Source: Cloacimonetes bacterium UBA3541 (GTDB lineage Bacteria; Cloacimonadota; Cloacimonadia; Cloacimonadales; Cloacimonadaceae). From it: a stretch of DNA of 64,000 bases. Under the pieces are notes generated by a model. That model was not told the origin of the DNA. It made no database searches and saw nothing but the letters and a program-made list of their open reading frames with translations. Positions 53,724 through 62,898 of this stretch are shown piece after piece; the first letter of the stretch is position 1, and each line of letters starts with the position of its first letter. The position numbers were made by a program, and so were the translations under genes. The stretch spans positions 1 through 64,000 of the forward strand of contig DFOM01000025.1 of the NCBI GenBank assembly GCA_002376725.1, in the 5' to 3' direction.

Positions 53724-55276
53724 AGTCCCAGCTCCTTTTTCATCTTTTCTAGGAAAGGATTAAAGTATTCATAGTCTTTATGAAATACGCCATTTAAGCC
53801 TTTTCCACCGTTTTCTGGGCGTTTAATATCGGCAAATTCTCCTTTTTCCAGAGCTCTGAATAGACCTTCTTTTTCCACTCGTTCCAGGAAATCCGTTGCC
53901 TCTTTCAGTACTTGATTTGCTCTTTTATTTATGAAACTATCTGGAACTAGAGCGATATTTTCATCCAGGCTTTTTATAGCATTAAAAACATATAGTGCAT
54001 TTTCAATAGCTAAAGAACGATCAGATAAGTGAGGAGTATGAATTGCCTCTGTCAACATCCCAAGCAATTGAACTCCCTGATGAGTCAGCTTTCCGGCAAA
54101 ATTGAACATAGCATCCATAAGATAGGTCTTGAAAATATTTCCACTGGCAAATTTTGTTGGAGGCATATATTTAACTGGATAACCAGGGAAAAGTTCTCTG
54201 GTCAATAAAGCATGAGCTAGTTCATAAGTAAAGCTATCTTCCAGATCTGGGTCAATCTCAAAAGCATGACCTAATCCCATCTTTTCAGGTTTCACGCCAC
54301 TTAAAAGGGCAAACTGTTCATTGAGCAATTGAGAAGCAGTAACTGTGTATGCTTTTTCTATGGCATCGGAGGTGGTTAAATAGTTATCTTCTCCCGTCTG
54401 AATTTCAATTCCGGCATAGGCATTAATCATTCTGCTGTAGTACTGGTCTAATAAAGTTCGTTTAGGATTGATATCACGGAATAGAATTCCATACATAGCA
54501 TCATTTAACATATAGTCCAATCGTTCCATTGCACCCATAGCAGCAATTTCTGGCATACAGAGTCCTGATGAATAGTTAGTTAGACCGATATATCTTTTTT
54601 CCGAAGCAGCTACTTCATCCAGAGCAGCACGCATAATCCGAAAATTTTCCTGCGTGGCATAAGTACCTCCAAATCCTTCGGTGGTAGCACCATAAGGCAC
54701 ATAATCCAGAAGGGATTGAGCAGTAGAACGAATAACGGCAATAATATCAGCTCCTTCATAAGCGGCGGCTTTTGCCTGCACCACATCTTCGTAAATATTA
54801 CCGGTAGCAACGATTACATAAATAGCGGGAATTCTTCTTGGTCCATAAGTCTGGAGAAGTTGCTCTCTAGTTTCTCGCTGTTTGGTTATATGTATCAGCA
54901 TTTTATCAGAAAGTTTATCCAGAACCTGATAAATTTCATTAGGTGAAGACACAGGAGTTTTTGTAAGATCAAGATTACCTATAGCAACCTCTTCAGCAAT
55001 TTGTTGAGCCGTCATACCCGTGTAAATAATAGCATTTGCTAGAGGAATAGCAGCACCTCTGAGCAAAGCATTTCTTTGCTGTAAATGATCACACACCACA
55101 TTGGGATAGGGGGTTCCCTCTTCAGTTGCTCCATTAATTCCTAGCAATCTAAGAACCGTGCGTTCTATGGTTACTGAAGAGTATTCCTCAAAGAGCCATT
55201 TGAGAGAATCAACAATAGAGGTAGCTGCTTTTCTAGCGCGATGTTGCATTTCTGGGTCAAGTTCCAGTTTGAGCAT
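53720..55276 (-). CDS. kamD: Lysine 5,6-aminomutase alpha subunit
   Basis: This is the TIM-barrel subunit that holds substrate and adenosylcobalamin for the radical 5,6-amino shift of D-lysine or beta-lysine, a step of lysine fermentation to acetate and butyrate. The 518 residues are the expected length, with the characteristic VIVATGNIYEDVVQAKAAAYEGADIIAVIRST and GVQLLGMLTEAIHTPHLSDRS blocks. KamE is coupled through a 4-base overlap. Other kam-pathway genes are not in the window, and the neighbouring metabolic genes are divergent. Confidence 0.95.
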   Translation of the reverse strand: MLKLELDPEMQHRARKAATSIVDSLKWLFEEYSSVTIERTVLRLLGINGATEEGTPYPNVVCDHLQQRNALLRGAAIPLANAIIYTGMTAQQIAEEVAIGNLDLTKTPVSSPNEIYQVLDKLSDKMLIHITKQRETREQLLQTYGPRRIPAIYVIVATGNIYEDVVQAKAAAYEGADIIAVIRSTAQSLLDYVPYGATTEGFGGTYATQENFRIMRAALDEVAASEKRYIGLTNYSSGLCMPEIAAMGAMERLDYMLNDAMYGILFRDINPKRTLLDQYYSRMINAYAGIEIQTGEDNYLTTSDAIEKAYTVTASQLLNEQFALLSGVKPEKMGLGHAFEIDPDLEDSFTYELAHALLTRELFPGYPVKYMPPTKFASGNIFKTYLMDAMFNFAGKLTHQGVQLLGMLTEAIHTPHLSDRSLAIENALYVFNAIKSLDENIALVPDSFINKRANQVLKEATDFLERVEKEGLFRALEKGEFADIKRPENGGKGLNGVFHKDYEYFNPFLEKMKKELGL

Positions 55277-55485
55277 TGAAAAAATCTCCTATTATCCAAT
55301 TTTATTATTAGCACTTTTTCTGAAACAACTATTTCCGTCAAGGAGAATGGAATATTTTGAAGACATTAACTTGCTTTTACTTGACGAAAAACACAGTTAT
55401 TAGAAAGTGTAAAATATATAAATACACAAATGCAGAATTCATTCTATAATTTGAATTATGAACCTAAATAAAAGGGGATAATAAG

Positions 55486-57039
55486 ATGCCATCAACTAAA
55501 GATGCAATACAAAAAATGCTGGAAAAAGAGCAAAAAGTTCTACAGCTGGGAGGACCTCAAGCAGTAGAAAAGCAAAAGCAAAAAGGAAAACTAACTGCTC
55601 GTGAACGATTGGACTTGTTTTTTGATGCTGGTACCTTTCGGGAACTGGATATGTTCGTACATCATCGCTGTGATAATTTTGGGATGGATAAGGTAGAAAT
55701 TGCTTCAGATGGTGTAGTTACGGGACATGGTCTGGTCAATGGAAGACCTGTTTTTGCTTTTTCTCAAGATTTCACTTCTCGCGGTGGATCTCTAGGAGAA
55801 ATGCATGCTGCTAAAATCTGTAAGATTATGGATATGGCTTTGAAAAATGGTTTACCATTGATTGGATTTCAAGATAGTGGTGGAGCCCGCATTCAAGAAG
55901 GAGTAGATGCCCTTAAGGGTTATGGTGATATTTTCTTCCGTAATTCTCGTGCCAGTGGCGTTATTCCTCAAATCACCGCTATTATGGGTCCTTGTGCAGG
56001 TGGAGCTGTCTATTCTCCATCTATGACTGATTTTGTCTTTATGGTTAAAAACACAAGTTATATGTTTATTACTGGTCCAGATGTTATTAGAGCGGTCACT
56101 GGAGAAGATACTACTCAAGAAGAACTTGGTGGTGCTATGACTCATAATACTAAAAGTGGAAATGCACACTTTGCTTGTGAAAACGATGCTGATGCTATAG
56201 AGCAGATAAAAATCTTGCTAAGTTATCTACCATCCAATAATATGGAAGAAGCTCCCAGAATTGAATGTAATGATGATCCCTGGCGTCTTTGTCCCGATCT
56301 GGATACTATTATTCCTGATAATCCTAAGGAAAGCTATGATATGCATGAGGTTATTAAGACTGTGGTGGATGACGGCATCTTTTTTGAACCACATAAATAT
56401 TATGCACAAAATATAATAGTCGGTTTTGGCAGATTAAATGGCAGAGTCATTGGAGTGGTAGCAAGTCAACCTATCGTCCTAGCAGGATGTTTGGATATTG
56501 ATGCTTCCGATAAGGCTACTCGTTTTATTCGTTTTTGCGATGCTTTTAATATACCCCTAGTGACTTTTGTCGATGTTCCAGGCTATTTACCAGGCACTTA
56601 TCAGGAACATAATGGTATCATAAGGCATGGAGCAAAATTACTCTGGTGTTATTCAGAAGCGACGGTTCCTAAATTAACAATAATCACTCGTAAAGACTAT
56701 GGTGGGAGCTATATTGCAATGAGTAGTAGACACTTAGGAGCAGATATGGTTTTTGCCTGGCCTACAGCAGAGATTGCTGTTATGGGTGCAGAAGGAGCAG
56801 CTAATATCATTTTCCGTAAAGAGATAGAAGCAGCAGAAGATAAAGCAGCTAAAAGAGCAGAAATGATAAAAATCTATGAAGAACAATTCAATAATCCTTA
56901 TGTAGCTGCTTCTCGTGGTTATATTGATGCAGTTATCCTTCCTTCTGAAACCAGAAAGCGATTAGTTGATGCACTGGAGATTTGTTCTACAAAAAGTGAG
57001 AGTCTGCCTCCCAAAAAGCACGGTAATATACCAGTTTAA
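55486..57039 (+). CDS. mmdA: Carboxyltransferase subunit (methylmalonyl-CoA decarboxylase alpha / 12S type)
   Basis: This moves a carboxyl group between an acyl-CoA (methylmalonyl- or propionyl-CoA) and biotin. The 517 residues have the tandem crotonase-like carboxyltransferase domains with GKLTARERLDLFFD (about 32-45), the GGARIQEGVDALKGYG oxyanion region and GGSYIAMSSRHLGAD in the second domain. The length and motifs fit MmdA/PccB/12S-type subunits. It starts a unit with a small MmdE-like protein and a biotin-bearing OadA-type subunit. Which direction it runs in vivo is unknown. Confidence 0.93.
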   Translation: MPSTKDAIQKMLEKEQKVLQLGGPQAVEKQKQKGKLTARERLDLFFDAGTFRELDMFVHHRCDNFGMDKVEIASDGVVTGHGLVNGRPVFAFSQDFTSRGGSLGEMHAAKICKIMDMALKNGLPLIGFQDSGGARIQEGVDALKGYGDIFFRNSRASGVIPQITAIMGPCAGGAVYSPSMTDFVFMVKNTSYMFITGPDVIRAVTGEDTTQEELGGAMTHNTKSGNAHFACENDADAIEQIKILLSYLPSNNMEEAPRIECNDDPWRLCPDLDTIIPDNPKESYDMHEVIKTVVDDGIFFEPHKYYAQNIIVGFGRLNGRVIGVVASQPIVLAGCLDIDASDKATRFIRFCDAFNIPLVTFVDVPGYLPGTYQEHNGIIRHGAKLLWCYSEATVPKLTIITRKDYGGSYIAMSSRHLGADMVFAWPTAEIAVMGAEGAANIIFRKEIEAAEDKAAKRAEMIKIYEEQFNNPYVAASRGYIDAVILPSETRKRLVDALEICSTKSESLPPKKHGNIPV

Positions 57040-57059
57040 TACATTTCAGGATAAGATAT

Positions 57060-57245
57060 ATGACAGATAAGAAAAAAGAAGTTGCTGCCATAGCTGGAGT
57101 TCTGGCTTTAATCACTTCAGAAGAAGCAGAATCACCAAAACTTCCTAAAGAAAGAGAATTCTATTTCTGGCAAGCTTATGGCCGTCAAAAAACAATGCTT
57201 TATCGTGATTTAACTCAAAGAAGATTAATAAAAAGACATAAATAA
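57060..57245 (+). CDS. Small MmdE/OadG-C-terminal-like subunit
   Basis: The family is not certain. The 61 residues show EVAAIAGVLALIT (7-19), like the start of MmdE/OadG-type small subunits, and WQAYGRQKTMLYRD (42-55), like the W-x-x-x-G-R-Q-x-x-M motif of that group. There is no membrane segment, so it would be a soluble version. It sits between the carboxyltransferase and the biotin subunit, the usual position of such small assembly subunits. Confidence 0.6.
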   Translation: MTDKKKEVAAIAGVLALITSEEAESPKLPKEREFYFWQAYGRQKTMLYRDLTQRRLIKRHK

Positions 57246-57254
57246 GGAGAATCA

Positions 57255-59264
57255 ATGCAGAAACATGGCATCTTGGAATATAGCGAGATGCGCTATGAAC
57301 CAGACCGCCCGAAAGCGGTAAATCCAATCAAGATTCAGGACCTGACCTTCCGTGATGGACACCAATCCCTTTTTGCTACACGCGTTAGGACAGAAGATTT
57401 ATTACATGTAGCAGAGCTAATGGATCAGGTGGGCTTTTACTCTATGGAAGTGTGGGGTGGAGCCACCTTTGATGTTATGCATCGCTATTTAGGCGAAGAC
57501 CCCTGGGAACGTATCAGGGTCTTAAAAAAACATATCACCAAGACTCCATTCTCAATGTTATTACGAGGCCAAAATCTGGTAGGATATCGTAATTATCCCG
57601 ATGATATTGTGGAAACCTTTGTTCAAAGATGTTGTGATAATGGTATTGATATCTTTAGAGTATTTGATGCTCTAAATGATTTTCGTAATTTCCAGACCGC
57701 TGTCAAGGTTATAAAGAAGAATAATAAACACTTTCAGGGTGCGATATGCTTTAGCCTTACTGAACAGAGAATGGGGGGGGAAATATATAATATAGAATAC
57801 TATGTTTCTAAAGCTAAGCAACTTGAAGATATGGGAGCAGATACCGTCTGTATCAAGGATATGGCAGGACTGATTGCTCCCTACGATGCTTATGACTTGA
57901 TTTTAGCCTTAAAGGAAAATATCAAAGTTCCCGTTCATTTACATACTCATTTTACTAGTGGAATGGGAGATTTATCCTTATTTAAGGCAATTGAAGCAGG
58001 AGTAGATATAATTGATACCTGCGTTGGACCTTATGCCTATAGAACTTCTCATCCGGCGATTGAACCTCTAGTAATTGCTCTTTTAGGAACAAATCGGGAT
58101 ACTGGTTTTGATATTAAACTCCTTAATCAAATCGGAAAGGAAATGGAAATAGACATTCCTAAATATATGCAATATGCAGATACAACCAAATTTAGCATTA
58201 TTGATACCGATGTTATTATTCATCAAACTCCAGGTGGTATGATTTCCAATCTTATAAATCAACTACGTCAAATGGATGCTTTAGACCGTTTAGAAGATGT
58301 TTTCAAAGAGATACCAAAAGTGCGAAAAGATCTGGGTCAGGTTCCTTTAGTTACACCTACCAGCCAGATTGTAGGCATTCAAGCAGTGAATAATACACTC
58401 TTTGATAGTTATGAAGGAGAATATTCTCATATAACAGAAGAAGTTAAAGATCTCTGCTATGGTCTTTATGGCAAGACTCCTATGCCTATTAATCCAAAAG
58501 TGCAGAAAAAGGCATTAAAAGGCTATCCGCGTGGTGAAAAGCCTATCACAAGTCGTCCAGGTGACATTTTAGAACCTGGTCTGGAAAAAGCCAAGAAAGA
58601 AGCAGAAGGCTTAGCTAAAGATATTGATGATGTCCTGATTGTGGCTCTTTATAATGTAACAGGAAAGAAATTCCTGAAGATTAAATATGGTTTAGAGCCA
58701 ATGCCTGAAGAAATGAAGCCTATTACTCTGGAAGAAGTAAAACGGCAGCAAGAGCTATGCGAAAAAGCTAAAGCTGGTCTTTTGATTGAACCACCATCTA
58801 AAAAACAAGTTACTAAACCGGAAGCATTGAGACAGTTTGATGTATTTGTGGATGATGAATACTTCTTAGTAGAGGTGTCAGAAAAAGGTATGCCTTATAT
58901 CGTTCCTAGTGCAAAGAACTCTTGTAATCCGCAAACCCAAGCTACTCAACCTTTAAATCATCAACCTGTTCCTCAATCGACAAAGAACAATCCTCAGTCA
59001 GCTCCTAATCATTCTCCAGCTCAAACTGCTTCAACAGCGGTGGAAGGTATTCCAGTTACTGCGCCGATGCCAGGAATGCTGGTGCGTTATGAGAAAAAAG
59101 TTGGAGATAGGGTAAAAGTAGGAGAGAACTTGCTGGTCCTGGAAGCGATGAAGATGTATAATAATATTCCTAGTCCAGTAGAAGGAACGGTGGTTTCCAC
59201 ACCTTTAAATGCTGGAGACAGTGTTGGGAAAAGTGATGTTCTGATTGTGGTTAAGCCAGATTAA
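57255..59264 (+). CDS. Oxaloacetate/pyruvate carboxyltransferase with biotinyl domain (5S-1.3S type)
   Basis: This TIM-barrel carboxyltransferase works on pyruvate/oxaloacetate and carries its own biotin. The 669 residues have DLTFRDGHQSLFATR (about 29-43) and the CIKDMAGL ... HLHTHFTSG metal site (about 197-240), as in PycB/OadA/5S. A Gln/Pro/Asn/Thr linker (about 560-595) leads to a biotinyl domain with Lys633 in VLEAMKMYN. It pairs with MmdA-like 55486-57039; no OadB sodium-pump gene is present. I therefore prefer transcarboxylase or a soluble decarboxylase over OadA of a membrane pump. Confidence 0.9.
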   Translation: MQKHGILEYSEMRYEPDRPKAVNPIKIQDLTFRDGHQSLFATRVRTEDLLHVAELMDQVGFYSMEVWGGATFDVMHRYLGEDPWERIRVLKKHITKTPFSMLLRGQNLVGYRNYPDDIVETFVQRCCDNGIDIFRVFDALNDFRNFQTAVKVIKKNNKHFQGAICFSLTEQRMGGEIYNIEYYVSKAKQLEDMGADTVCIKDMAGLIAPYDAYDLILALKENIKVPVHLHTHFTSGMGDLSLFKAIEAGVDIIDTCVGPYAYRTSHPAIEPLVIALLGTNRDTGFDIKLLNQIGKEMEIDIPKYMQYADTTKFSIIDTDVIIHQTPGGMISNLINQLRQMDALDRLEDVFKEIPKVRKDLGQVPLVTPTSQIVGIQAVNNTLFDSYEGEYSHITEEVKDLCYGLYGKTPMPINPKVQKKALKGYPRGEKPITSRPGDILEPGLEKAKKEAEGLAKDIDDVLIVALYNVTGKKFLKIKYGLEPMPEEMKPITLEEVKRQQELCEKAKAGLLIEPPSKKQVTKPEALRQFDVFVDDEYFLVEVSEKGMPYIVPSAKNSCNPQTQATQPLNHQPVPQSTKNNPQSAPNHSPAQTASTAVEGIPVTAPMPGMLVRYEKKVGDRVKVGENLLVLEAMKMYNNIPSPVEGTVVSTPLNAGDSVGKSDVLIVVKPD

Positions 59265-59314
59265 TAAGTCGCTAATATACCTTCATTCTATAGAAACATT
59301 CTCGGGAGTGAGAG

Positions 59315-59851
59315 ATGCTAGTTAAAAGTATCATAATGGATAAGGACCAGATGGAACGCACTATTCATAGAATGGCGCATGAAATTATAGAACAGAATAG
59401 AGGCACAGAGAATATTCGTTTTGTGGGCATTCGAACCAGAGGAGTACCTTTAGCACTGAGACTGGCAGATTATCTTCGTTTGATTGAAGGTAAGGACATT
59501 CCAGTTGGAATTTTGGATATAACTCTTTATCGTGATGACCTTTCTAAGATATCTCATCAACCTGTAATTAAGGGTTCAGAGCTGGGTTTTGAGATTGAAG
59601 GCTCCTCTATTATTCTAGTGGATGATGTGCTCTACACAGGTAGAACCGTACGGGCTGCTATTGATGCATTGCTGGATTTTGGTAGACCACAACAGATACA
59701 ACTGGCAGTTCTAATAGATAGGGGTCATCGTGAACTTCCTATCAAAGCTGATTATGTGGGGAAAAATGTTCCCACTTCAAAAGAAGAGATAATTAAAGTC
59801 GCCTTTGAAGAAACGGATGGAGAAGACTCTGTTAAAATCGTTGTGGTATAA
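59315..59851 (+). CDS. pyrR: PyrR bifunctional protein
   Basis: This is a PRTase-fold protein that regulates pyrimidine genes by attenuation and has uracil phosphoribosyltransferase activity. The 178 residues have the PRPP-binding ILVDDVLYTGRTVRAAIDAL (about 102-121) and the N-terminal IIMDKDQMERTIHRMAHEII typical of PyrR. The size is normal. pyrF overlaps its end. I see no PyrR-binding anti-antiterminator signature immediately upstream. Confidence 0.95.
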   Translation: MLVKSIIMDKDQMERTIHRMAHEIIEQNRGTENIRFVGIRTRGVPLALRLADYLRLIEGKDIPVGILDITLYRDDLSKISHQPVIKGSELGFEIEGSSIILVDDVLYTGRTVRAAIDALLDFGRPQQIQLAVLIDRGHRELPIKADYVGKNVPTSKEEIIKVAFEETDGEDSVKIVVV

Positions 59852-60629
59852 GTATAGATCTCGTTGGCAAGACTCTCATTCTTTACTCTGTATTGGATTA
59901 GATCCTGACCTAACTCAACTTCCAGAATGTGTGCTGAATGAGAAGAATCCCATTTGGGAGTTTAATCGACGGATAATTGATGCTACAGGGAAATATGCTT
60001 GTGCTTATAAACCCAATCTCGCTTTCTATTTAAGAGATGGTATTCGCGGATTAGAAGCTTTACAATTGACCGTTAATTACATTCCTGAATATATTCCTGT
60101 AATTCTTGATTGTAAAGTTGGTGATATCGGAACTACAATGGAGCAGTATGTTTCCGCTTTCCTGGAGTTGATGGATTTTGATGCCATAACGGTAAATCCA
60201 CTTTTAGGTACTGATCTGCTTAAACCTATTTTAGAAAGAGAAGATGGTTTTGCTTTTGTGCTCACTCTCACTTCTAATCCTTCTGCTAATGATTTCTTTA
60301 TTAAAGAAAATATGGCGGTCAAGATAGCCAAATGGCTCAATAATTTCCCTCCAGAAAAAATCGGAGCTGTAGTTGGAGCTACACTAGTTACTCAATTGAA
60401 AGAGATGCGAGAGCTTATGCCTGGTCGTATTTTTTTGATTCCTGGAATCGGAGCTCAAGGTGGAGACCTGGATGCAGTTATGCATTATACTAAAGATTCA
60501 GATGAGTTTCCTAATATCTTGATTAATTCCTCACGAGGTATTATCTTTCAGGATAGATCACCAAAATTTGCACAAGCTGCTGAAATTGCTGCCAAGAATT
60601 TACAAGAAAGGATAGAGATTTATACTTAA
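59817..60629 (+). CDS. pyrF: Orotidine 5'-phosphate decarboxylase (subfamily 2)
   Basis: This makes UMP from OMP. The DCKVGDIGTTMEQYV block (about 98-112, with the catalytic Lys/Asp) and LLCIGLDPD at the N-terminus fit the longer PyrF subfamily found with PyrR. The start is uncertain: ATG 59817 (used), TTG 59805 and TTG 59841 are all in frame inside the end of pyrR and none has a strong ribosome site. The length is about 270 residues, normal for subfamily 2. Confidence 0.92.
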   Translation: MEKTLLKSLWYKYRSRWQDSHSLLCIGLDPDLTQLPECVLNEKNPIWEFNRRIIDATGKYACAYKPNLAFYLRDGIRGLEALQLTVNYIPEYIPVILDCKVGDIGTTMEQYVSAFLELMDFDAITVNPLLGTDLLKPILEREDGFAFVLTLTSNPSANDFFIKENMAVKIAKWLNNFPPEKIGAVVGATLVTQLKEMRELMPGRIFLIPGIGAQGGDLDAVMHYTKDSDEFPNILINSSRGIIFQDRSPKFAQAAEIAAKNLQERIEIYT

Positions 60630-60634
60630 ACTTT

Positions 60635-61672
60635 TTAAAGTGATTGGGCTAAACTGGATTTGAGATCAAAGATAAATTCCTCAATATGTTCTTCTGTGGT
60701 ATTGAAGCTACACATCAATCGCACAACATTTCTTACTTCATCCCAGATATAGAAATGATATTTTTCCTGCAGTTCTTCAATAGAATTTCGTGGCATTCTG
60801 ACAAATAATGAATTAACTTCTACCGGTTGAATGAGCTCAACCTCGGGGATTTTCTTTAAAAAATTGCCTAAAAGAGCTGCCATTTCATTTGCGTGACTGG
60901 CGTTCTTTCTCCATAATTCATCTTCCAGATAGACATCAAACTGAGCCGAGATATAACGCATCTTGCTGAAAAGTTGAGTACATTGCTTGCGATAAAACCT
61001 AATATCAGAAGTAAGATCTGGTCTAAAGCTAATCAATGCTTCTCCAAAAAGAAGTCCATTTTTAGTTCCACCAAAGCTAATAATATCAGCTCCTATATCT
61101 TTCGTTATTTCTTTTAATGAACAATTCAAAGCTGCAGCAGCATTAGCTAGTCTTGCACCATCTATATGTAAAAGCATTCCCAGACTGTGAGTATAATCTG
61201 CTAAAACCTTAAGTTCCTCAATAGAATATAGAGTTCCATATTCTGTACTTTGAGCAATAGAAATAACTTTGCCCTGAGAATGATGCTGATCGCGATTATT
61301 TAGCAGGTAAGGACTTATTAACTCAGGAGTCAATTTACCGTCAGGAGTGGGAATAACCTGTAATCTAGCCTGGGTAAATTTCTGCACTGCTCCACATTCA
61401 TCCACATTAATATGGGCAGTCTGGGCGCAAAAAATAGCATTAAAGGATTTCACCAGGTTTTGTAGGGCAACTACATTTGCACCCGTTCCAGTCATAACAA
61501 AGCAGGCTTGACAGTCTCCTCCGAAGAGCAATTCAAGTTTATTTAACACTTTTAAAGTTAAAGGGTCTTCTCCATAAGCTGGAGTAAAACCTTCATCAGC
61601 TTTGAGAAGAGCCTTCCAGACTGCAGGATGCACTCCTGAATGATTGTCACTTCCCAAACTTACCGAAAACAT
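60635..61672 (-). CDS. ltaE: Low-specificity L-threonine aldolase
   Basis: This PLP enzyme splits threonine or allo-threonine to glycine and acetaldehyde. The 345 residues show the aminotransferase class V/beta-eliminating fold, with FVMTGTGANVVAL near the N-terminus, HIDGARLANAAAAL for the PLP phosphate/Asp, and the Schiff-base Lys in SFGGTKNGLLFGE (about 191-203). It lies 16 bases downstream of a membrane metallopeptidase gene. Glycine could feed GcvH elsewhere. Confidence 0.93.
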   Translation of the reverse strand: MFSVSLGSDNHSGVHPAVWKALLKADEGFTPAYGEDPLTLKVLNKLELLFGGDCQACFVMTGTGANVVALQNLVKSFNAIFCAQTAHINVDECGAVQKFTQARLQVIPTPDGKLTPELISPYLLNNRDQHHSQGKVISIAQSTEYGTLYSIEELKVLADYTHSLGMLLHIDGARLANAAAALNCSLKEITKDIGADIISFGGTKNGLLFGEALISFRPDLTSDIRFYRKQCTQLFSKMRYISAQFDVYLEDELWRKNASHANEMAALLGNFLKKIPEVELIQPVEVNSLFVRMPRNSIEELQEKYHFYIWDEVRNVVRLMCSFNTTEEHIEEFIFDLKSSLAQSL

Positions 61673-61688
61673 TATAGCTCCTTAATAC

Positions 61689-62615
61689 TTAATATAATTT
61701 CTCATCCTCATCTTCTGAAAATTCATCAGAATAATCTATATCGGGTAGCGATTTCATCTTTTTTCGCTGCTTTATATGAGCATAGATGAGAATAAAGGGC
61801 ATTAAAATCAGGATGAAAGTTCCCAGCCCCGTTATAATATAAACATAAGCCTGTCTTTTACTGAAAGCGGCAAAATCCTCATTAAATTGCACTAAGTCAA
61901 TATGGTAAGCGTTATGAAAAGCCTCAGTAAATAGTGTTTTCTTCCCTGTCCGATAATTATCAGCCACAATTTCCCAGAAATCTTTCCAGGCTTCAGGATC
62001 TTTATCTTTCATATATTGCACTGCATAATATGAAGTTATGTAATATAAATTCCAATCTGCTGGATGTTGAGGATAGTTTTCAGCCAGCTGTATCAGATCC
62101 ATTTTATTTCCCCAGAACCTTTCTCTAATATAGTAATAATACCTATCCAATCCGAGTTGGTTACCCTGTTGAGTGGCTATACCTTCATGAAACCAGAGTG
62201 GAGCTCTTCTTAATATTTCATCTAAAAACCAGTGAGTATATTCATGGATTATTATTCCACTATAATTAGATAATATCTGCTCAGCGCTTCGTATGTAGAT
62301 ACGATGGTCTAGAGATGAGTAAAAAGCACTGGAAAACTCTATAATCCTTCCCTTGCCACTGGTTAATAGTTCATAGGATTTTACATCAGGCACTACATAG
62401 ATATCAGCTCGAGAATCCAGATAAACTCCTGTTCCCATCTGTAACTGGTCTATTCTCTGGTTCAATTCATCTAAAAAGCTTTGCGTAACCGGGAATTTAC
62501 CATTTGTAGTATGGATTACAAAGTTATCGGTTACAACCGCTATCTGATAGTTTGCATTAAGAAGGCTCAAAAAGAATAAAATAGGAACAAAACATTTCCA
62601 GATAGTAGATTTCAG
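61689..62615 (-). CDS. Membrane-anchored gluzincin-like metallopeptidase with CTG start
   Basis: This is an exported zinc peptidase of the peptidase-MA-like group. The HExxH motif is in IIHEYTHWFLDE and the third ligand Glu in WFHEGIATQQG; a membrane span (about 255-278) and a Lys/Asp/Glu-rich cytoplasmic tail follow. An in-frame TTG at 62570 would remove the signal peptide. The frame continues upstream as KSTIWKCFVPILFFLSLLNA, a clean signal peptide, to a CTG at 62615 within CTGA that overlaps the stop of the upstream gene, with AAGGAG 8 bases before it; a TAA lies four codons further up. The start must therefore be non-AUG. Confidence 0.8.
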   Translation of the reverse strand: MKSTIWKCFVPILFFLSLLNANYQIAVVTDNFVIHTTNGKFPVTQSFLDELNQRIDQLQMGTGVYLDSRADIYVVPDVKSYELLTSGKGRIIEFSSAFYSSLDHRIYIRSAEQILSNYSGIIIHEYTHWFLDEILRRAPLWFHEGIATQQGNQLGLDRYYYYIRERFWGNKMDLIQLAENYPQHPADWNLYYITSYYAVQYMKDKDPEAWKDFWEIVADNYRTGKKTLFTEAFHNAYHIDLVQFNEDFAAFSKRQAYVYIITGLGTFILILMPFILIYAHIKQRKKMKSLPDIDYSDEFSEDEDEKLY

Positions 62616-62875
62616 TTTGGAATCTCCTTACGAGTTAAAAGTGTATAGTAATTTGTAGAATCCTTTTTAGCTACATTTCCCTGGGGAATTTTATCAATGC
62701 GAATTTGATGCTCATAACCGTAGAGACAAAATTGAATTATATCTTTTTCTTTAACTTCTGCTGAAGCTTTAGCTGGTTTACCATTAAGACTCACTAATCC
62801 TTTATCACAGGCTGTTTTAGCAATGCTACGACTTTTAGTAAGGCAAAGCTTGTTAAGTAACATATCTATTCGCAT
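62612..62875 (-). CDS. S4 RNA-binding domain protein (HslR-like)
   Basis: This is an 87-residue protein with a single S4 domain (about 1-60): RIDMLLNKLCLTKSRSIAKTACDKGLVSLNGKPAKASAEVKEKDII. The pattern matches Hsp15/RqcH-partner RqcP-type proteins that bind ribosomal RNA, here in the form found widely in bacteria. The C-terminal 25 residues are specific. Its stop TGA overlaps the CTG start of the peptidase gene. Confidence 0.88.
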   Translation of the reverse strand: MRIDMLLNKLCLTKSRSIAKTACDKGLVSLNGKPAKASAEVKEKDIIQFCLYGYEHQIRIDKIPQGNVAKKDSTNYYTLLTRKEIPN

Positions 62876-62898
62876 AAATTTGCCGGTTTTAAAATTTA

